From an uncultured Bacteroidales bacterium (GTDB lineage: Bacteria; Bacteroidota; Bacteroidia; Bacteroidales; Paludibacteraceae), in the NCBI GenBank assembly GCA_937901225.1, contig CALCGX010000139.1, positions 1-7,882 of the forward strand: a stretch of 7,882 bases of DNA, in the 5' to 3' direction. The notes below the pieces were generated by a model. That model had not been told where the DNA came from and made no database searches. It saw only the letters and a program-made list of their open reading frames with translations. A program made the translations under genes and the position numbers. This document shows positions 4,478 to 7,882 of the stretch, in pieces. Position 1 is the stretch's first letter. The number at the start of each line of letters is the position of its first letter.

Positions 4478-4505
4478 CATATATCATTTATTTTTAGTAC
4501 CTTTG
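4474..4505 (+). promoter_or_regulatory. Promoter of the AAA_14/DUF4143 gene
   Basis: The -33 box TTTG (4474-4477), a 20-base spacer and the -7 box TACCTTTG (4498-4505) fit the Bacteroidota consensus. From CCACAAAAACA (4455) to GCAGCG (4510) it is closely similar to the leuS promoter at 6259-6314. The expected start of transcription leaves a leader of about 18-20 bases before the ATG at 4531, without a Shine-Dalgarno sequence. Confidence 0.75.
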
Positions 4506-4530
4506 CAGCGTATTTCAAAAATTAACCTAT

Positions 4531-5820
4531 ATGGCATATATTGAGAGAAAAGTTGATAGTCTATTAGAGGAATTGTTAGATTCATCAGGCGCAGTACTGA
4601 TAGAGGGGCCTAAATGGTGTGGCAAGACAACTACAGCAGAACAACACGCTAAGAGTGTTATTCGTTTGCAAAACCCTGATACGCGCGAAGCTTATATTAC
4701 TACGGCAAAAACCAAACCTTCACTTCTTTTAAAAGGTGAAACGCCACGCCTGATTGATGAATGGCAGATAATCCCACAATTGTGGGATGCAGTACGTGTA
4801 ACTGTGGATGAGCGACAAGAAATGGGACAATTTATTTTGACGGGGAGCAATTCTGTGGATAATCAACAAATCATGCATTCGGGTACGGGTCGTATAGCTC
4901 GGCTAAGAATGCATCCGATGAGTTTGTATGAAACGGGGGAATCTACAGGAGAAATTTCACTTAAGGCATTGTTTGACAATCCTAATTTGGACATTGATGG
5001 TGTCACATCTCGAATCAGTGTGGAAGAATTAATCTTTGCTGCATGTCGTGGTGGCTGGCCTGCTGCACATATTGCTAAAAGTAATACTGCCAAACTAAAT
5101 GTCGCCAAAAACTATATTGATAGTCTTTGTGCTACGGATATTTCTACCGTAGATGGTGTACAACGAAACGAAGAGTTGGCACGAGCCATATTGCGATCAT
5201 ATGCACGTAACATCTCCACATTGGCAAAAAAGACGAATATGCTAAAAGATGTGGTTGCCAACTTTGAGAGCGTTTCTCAAAGTACATTCGATAGTTATTT
5301 GAATGCCTTCCAACGCCTCTTCGTTATTCAAGATTTACCTGCTTGGTGTCCTGCTATTCGTTCTGCATCCGCTATTCGTAGCGGTATGAAACGCGAATTC
5401 TGTGACCCTTCTATTGCTGTGTCGGCACTGGGATTGACACCACAGATATTGGAGATGGACTTGAAAACTTTTGGATTTATCTTTGAAACAATGGGCATTC
5501 GTGATTTGCGAGCTTATTCACAAGCTATGCGAGGTAGTTTGTCTTATTACCACGACCGTTACGATTTAGAAACAGATGCTGTCTTGCGCATTGCTAATGG
5601 ACAATTTGCGTTGATTGAGTTCAAACTGGGTAGTTCAGAGATTGAAGAAGGTGCTAATCATTTGATAGAGTTACGCGATCTAATTCGTAAATACAATAAA
5701 TATGAAAAGCAAGTACCTTTACGTGAACCTGACTTAATGATGGTTATCACAGGAGGACAACTTGCATATACTCGCGAAGATGGTGTCAAAGTAATACCAT
5801 TGGCATGTTTGCGAGATTAA
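4531..5820 (+). CDS. AAA_14/DUF4143 family ATPase, 429 aa
   Basis: The N-terminal P-loop domain has Walker A Gly26-Pro-Lys-Trp-Cys-Gly-Lys32-Thr33, Walker B-like Leu-Ile-Asp76-Glu77 followed by Trp-Gln, and the sensor motif Thr104-Gly-Ser-Asn107, the usual signature of AAA_14 ATPases. The C-terminal half matches DUF4143, with a nuclease-like core of Glu319, Asp349 and Glu363-x-Lys365 (IEFKLG), as in the PD-(D/E)xK fold. About 430 residues is normal for the family, and no key residue is missing. These proteins are abundant in Bacteroidota and archaea and their role is not established; a DNA-directed or defence role is speculative. The start follows a clear promoter. The gene stands alone, with copy A of a 124-bp repeat upstream and copy B beginning at its stop codon, so it looks like a movable single-gene module inserted before leuS. 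Confidence 0.85.
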   Translation: MAYIERKVDSLLEELLDSSGAVLIEGPKWCGKTTTAEQHAKSVIRLQNPDTREAYITTAKTKPSLLLKGETPRLIDEWQIIPQLWDAVRVTVDERQEMGQFILTGSNSVDNQQIMHSGTGRIARLRMHPMSLYETGESTGEISLKALFDNPNLDIDGVTSRISVEELIFAACRGGWPAAHIAKSNTAKLNVAKNYIDSLCATDISTVDGVQRNEELARAILRSYARNISTLAKKTNMLKDVVANFESVSQSTFDSYLNAFQRLFVIQDLPAWCPAIRSASAIRSGMKREFCDPSIAVSALGLTPQILEMDLKTFGFIFETMGIRDLRAYSQAMRGSLSYYHDRYDLETDAVLRIANGQFALIEFKLGSSEIEEGANHLIELRDLIRKYNKYEKQVPLREPDLMMVITGGQLAYTREDGVKVIPLACLRD

Positions 5821-5940
5821 ACCTTCGGCACAATCTTCGGCACACGAAAACTTTTTTCAAAAAAATACACTCACGCGGGAAGCTTAGTAAATACTACACT
5901 TCCCGCGTGTTACATATACCCTTTCCCTCTCCCGAATCTC
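5817..5940. repeat. Long intergenic repeat, copy B (with nested hairpin)
   Basis: This is the second copy of the element at 4265-4389, starting within the stop codon region of the ATPase gene. The hairpin CACGCGGGAA (5872-5881) with TTCCCGCGTG (5900-5909) and the inner TAGT/ACTA pairing are unchanged, while the internal-loop bases differ (GCT in place of ACA). The motif CAATCTTCGGCACA occurs at 5831-5844 and again at 5941-5954, so a short direct repeat brackets most of this copy. It probably belongs to a dispersed intergenic repeat family of this genome. Confidence 0.75.
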
Positions 5941-5941
5941 C

Positions 5942-5980
5942 AATCTTCGGCACAAAACGACTATAATGCCGAAGATTTTT
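5942..5980 (+). terminator. Intrinsic terminator after the ATPase gene
   Basis: AATCTTCGGCA (5942-5952) pairs perfectly with TGCCGAAGATT (5967-5977) around a 14-base loop, and the stem runs into a T5 tract (5976-5980). This is the strongest termination signal downstream of the ATPase stop at 5820 and would separate it from leuS. Its left arm is the same CTTCGGCA motif that recurs in the preceding repeat. Confidence 0.7.
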
Positions 5981-6258
5981 GCAGCATTATTATAGAGACG
6001 CGTTTGTAGAAAGCCACCGAAAGCCCAGAGATGTCCCAGAGATCTCCTTGTTTTGTTCTGTGCTTGCGCTGATTCCTCAAAGTGGGGACTTTTCGGGCGC
6101 TGCGCTCGGAGTGCGTTCCGTCGCACTCCTTCAGGTCGCGAAATTGGCAGAGCTTCTAACAAAAGGTGTACTCTCCCTTTTTGTGTTGTTTCAAGGTGTA
6201 ATTATTTCGATATTTTACAAAAAAAACACACGCAAAACTTCGATAAATAGCACATTCG
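5981..6258. other. Gene-free stretch with GC-rich hairpin
   Basis: I see no credible gene here: the forward frames lack proper starts, and the reverse frame at 5884-6162 overlaps the conserved hairpin and terminator. The stretch holds the CCCAGAGAT pair at 11-bp spacing (6024-6032, 6035-6043) and a perfect hairpin GGAGTGCG (6108-6115) with CGCACTCC (6122-6129) within a locally GC-rich block (about 6090-6140). The block contrasts with AT-rich flanks and resembles a dispersed intergenic repeat. The hairpin has no T-run after it. Confidence 0.5.
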
Positions 6259-6277
6259 CCACAAAAACAGTTAAAAA

Positions 6278-6309
6278 TTTGCATATATGCAATTTTTGTA
6301 GTACCTTTG
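6278..6309 (+). promoter_or_regulatory. leuS promoter with palindromic spacer
   Basis: TTTG (6278-6281), 20-base spacer, TACCTTTG (6302-6309). The start of the spacer forms a 14-bp palindrome, TTGCATATATGCAA (6279-6292), overlapping the -33 box, which could bind a dimeric regulator. The upstream 23-base unit at 6259-6281 matches the tandem units before the ATPase promoter. The resulting leader to the ATG at 6419 is about 100 bases and holds only a four-pair CCGA/TCGG hairpin (6369-6378) and no leucine-rich leader peptide. Confidence 0.75.
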
Positions 6310-6418
6310 CAGCGCAAAGGTCACGCCTAAATGACCACGGTGTAAGCAGATGATTTGAAGCTGCCAATCCGAAATCGGAAATGAATAAATAGCAAATAAT
6401 TAAATCACAAATAATTTT

Positions 6419-7882
6419 ATGGATTACAATTTCAGTGAAATTGAAAAGAAATGGCAAGCCGAATGGGCGAAAGCGGGTACTTACAAGGTAAGTAACCAAA
6501 GCGACAAAAAGCCATTTTATGTGCTCGATATGTTCCCTTACCCATCGGGCGCAGGTTTGCACGTAGGTCACCCTCTCGGTTATATCGCCAGCGATATCTA
6601 CAGCCGTTACAAACGCCTACAGGGCTTCAATGTCCTCCACCCAATGGGCTTTGACTCCTACGGTCTGCCTGCGGAGCAATATGCTATCCAAACAGGTCAA
6701 CACCCAGAGAAAACCACTATGGAGAATATCGCTCACTATATCGAGCAGCTCCAAAAGATTGGTTTCAACTACGACTGGGATCGCGAGGTGAAGACTTGCA
6801 ACCCTGACTTCTACAAGTGGACACAATGGGCATTCATCCAGATGTTTAATTCCTACTTCGATACCTCTTTGCAAAAGGCACAGCCTATCAGCAAACTGAT
6901 TGAGAAGTTCGAGCAAACCGACCCAACTTGGGCAACCCTCTCCGAGAAAGAGCAACAAGAGCGCCTTATGAACTACCGTATCGCCTATTTGGCAGATACC
7001 AAGGTCAATTGGTGCCCACAACTCGGTTGTGTGCTTGCCAACGATGAGGTAAGCGAGGGCCTTTCTGTTCGTGGTGGTTATCCTGTAGAGCAACGCGTCA
7101 TGCGCCAATGGAACCTTCGTGTGAGTGCCTACGCGCCACGCCTGCTCCAAGGCCTTGATACCGTAGATTGGACTGACTCCCTCAAGGAAACCCAACGCAA
7201 CTGGATTGGCCGCAGCGAGGGTGCAGAGATGCGCTTCGCTATCAAGGGTCAAGACGAACCATTTACTATCTTCACCACCCGTGCAGATACTGTATATGGC
7301 GTGACTTTCATGGTGTTGGCCCCAGAGAGCGAGTATGTGGCTCGTGTGACTACCGAGGAGCAAAAAGCAGAGGTAGAGGCATACCTCCAAATGGTGAAGA
7401 ACCGTACCGAGCGTGAGCGTATTGCTGACCGCCGTGTGACAGGTGTCTTTACTGGTTCCTATGCTATCAACCCACTCACCAAAGCTGAGATACCTATCTA
7501 TATAAGTGACTATGTATTGAGCGGTTATGGCACAGGCGCTATCATGGCGGTACCTGCACACGATAGCCGTGACTATGCTTTCGCTAAGCACTTCAACTTA
7601 CCTATTATCCCACTCATTGAAGGCGCAGATGTAAGCGAGCAGAGCTTCGATGCCAAAGAGGGCGTGATGATCAATTCAGGCTTCCTCAATGGCATGCAAG
7701 TGAAAGATGCTATCCAAGCAATGAAAGAGCATATCACCAACACCGGCCTCGGTCGCGTGAAAGTGAACTACCGCCTCCGCGATGCGGTCTTCAGCCGCCA
7801 ACGCTACTGGGGCGAACCATTCCCTGTTTATTACAAGGAGGGTATGCCATATATGCTCCCAGAAGAGTGCTTGCCACTCCTC
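6419..7882 (+). CDS. leuS: Leucine--tRNA ligase, N-terminal 488 residues (cut by window end)
   Basis: It attaches leucine to tRNA-Leu in the cytoplasm and proofreads the product. The visible part has the class I signature His48-Val-Gly-His51 inside PYPSGAGLHVGHPLGY, then a catalytic-domain stretch with GLPAEQYAI, and the CP1 editing domain with the Thr-rich motif TTRADTVYG (residues 286-294) and VPAHDSRDY (378-386). In the latter, Asp385 corresponds to the conserved editing aspartate. LRDAVFSRQRYWGEP marks the return to the catalytic domain. The KMSKS loop, anticodon-binding domain and stop lie beyond position 7882; a full enzyme would be roughly 900 residues. I use the ATG at 6419 because it begins the conserved MDYNFSEIEKKWQ N-terminus. 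The gene is visibly richer in G and C at third positions than the small genes to the left, as expected for a core, highly expressed gene. Confidence 0.97.
   Translation, partial: MDYNFSEIEKKWQAEWAKAGTYKVSNQSDKKPFYVLDMFPYPSGAGLHVGHPLGYIASDIYSRYKRLQGFNVLHPMGFDSYGLPAEQYAIQTGQHPEKTTMENIAHYIEQLQKIGFNYDWDREVKTCNPDFYKWTQWAFIQMFNSYFDTSLQKAQPISKLIEKFEQTDPTWATLSEKEQQERLMNYRIAYLADTKVNWCPQLGCVLANDEVSEGLSVRGGYPVEQRVMRQWNLRVSAYAPRLLQGLDTVDWTDSLKETQRNWIGRSEGAEMRFAIKGQDEPFTIFTTRADTVYGVTFMVLAPESEYVARVTTEEQKAEVEAYLQMVKNRTERERIADRRVTGVFTGSYAINPLTKAEIPIYISDYVLSGYGTGAIMAVPAHDSRDYAFAKHFNLPIIPLIEGADVSEQSFDAKEGVMINSGFLNGMQVKDAIQAMKEHITNTGLGRVKVNYRLRDAVFSRQRYWGEPFPVYYKEGMPYMLPEECLPLL

Noticed and set aside
5884..6353. 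Open frames on both strands between the ATPase gene and leuS
   Set aside because: They overlap a conserved hairpin, an intrinsic terminator and the leuS promoter, and show no protein family features; they look like over-predictions on repeat DNA.
6310..6418. T-box or leucine attenuator before leuS
   Set aside because: There is no T-box sequence, no run of leucine codons in a leader peptide and no terminator hairpin; only a weak four-pair stem is visible.
6617..7591. Long reverse-strand open frame
   Set aside because: It lies entirely antisense to leuS, whose conserved motifs fix the true frame; a codon-bias shadow.

Overview
The window looks like chromosomal DNA of a Bacteroidota species, most likely a member of the order Bacteroidales. 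Three promoters fit the Bacteroidota pattern TTG/TTTG, about 20 bases, then TAnnTTTG (407-438, 4474-4505, 6278-6309). Genes lack clear Shine-Dalgarno sites and have AT-rich leaders. The families present (AAA_14/DUF4143 ATPase, MauE-like membrane protein fused to a thioredoxin fold, tiny lipoproteins with an acidic residue after the cysteine) also fit. I cannot name a genus. The only housekeeping gene is leuS at the right edge, cut by the window end; the rest is accessory or intergenic.

Layout. Positions 1-406 hold no convincing gene but carry an 11-bp triple repeat, a degenerate 21-bp tandem repeat and a strong hairpin. Positions about 445-825 hold what I read as a separately transcribed, highly structured RNA of about 380 nt with its own promoter, nested long-range helices, a possible 5' pseudoknot and an intrinsic terminator. 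I could not assign it to a known RNA family. Positions 881-3303 hold seven small same-strand genes: two lipoproteins, three secreted proteins that share a Cys-x-Ser-Gly...Cys motif, a VanZ-like membrane protein, and a six-cysteine exported peptide. Four of these genes are preceded by copies of one roughly 40-base leader; in three copies it folds into a hairpin just upstream of the start codon. A terminator-like hairpin (3309-3345) closes this array. Then comes a MauE/DoxX-like membrane protein with a C-terminal CPYC thioredoxin domain (3361-4242).

The right third holds an AAA_14/DUF4143 ATPase (4531-5820) between two copies of a roughly 124-bp hairpin-bearing repeat, an intrinsic terminator, a gene-free stretch with a GC-rich hairpin, and leuS. 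The region upstream of the ATPase and the region upstream of leuS are related in both the repeat and the promoter, as if the ATPase module was inserted or duplicated in front of leuS.

How the genes may work together (inference): the small secreted proteins carry paired cysteines and lie next to a membrane-anchored thiol-disulfide protein, so the cluster may be an envelope system in which exported disulfide-containing peptides are oxidised by a dedicated partner. The structured RNA and the shared leader hairpins would be its regulatory layer. No function for the small proteins can be shown from sequence alone.
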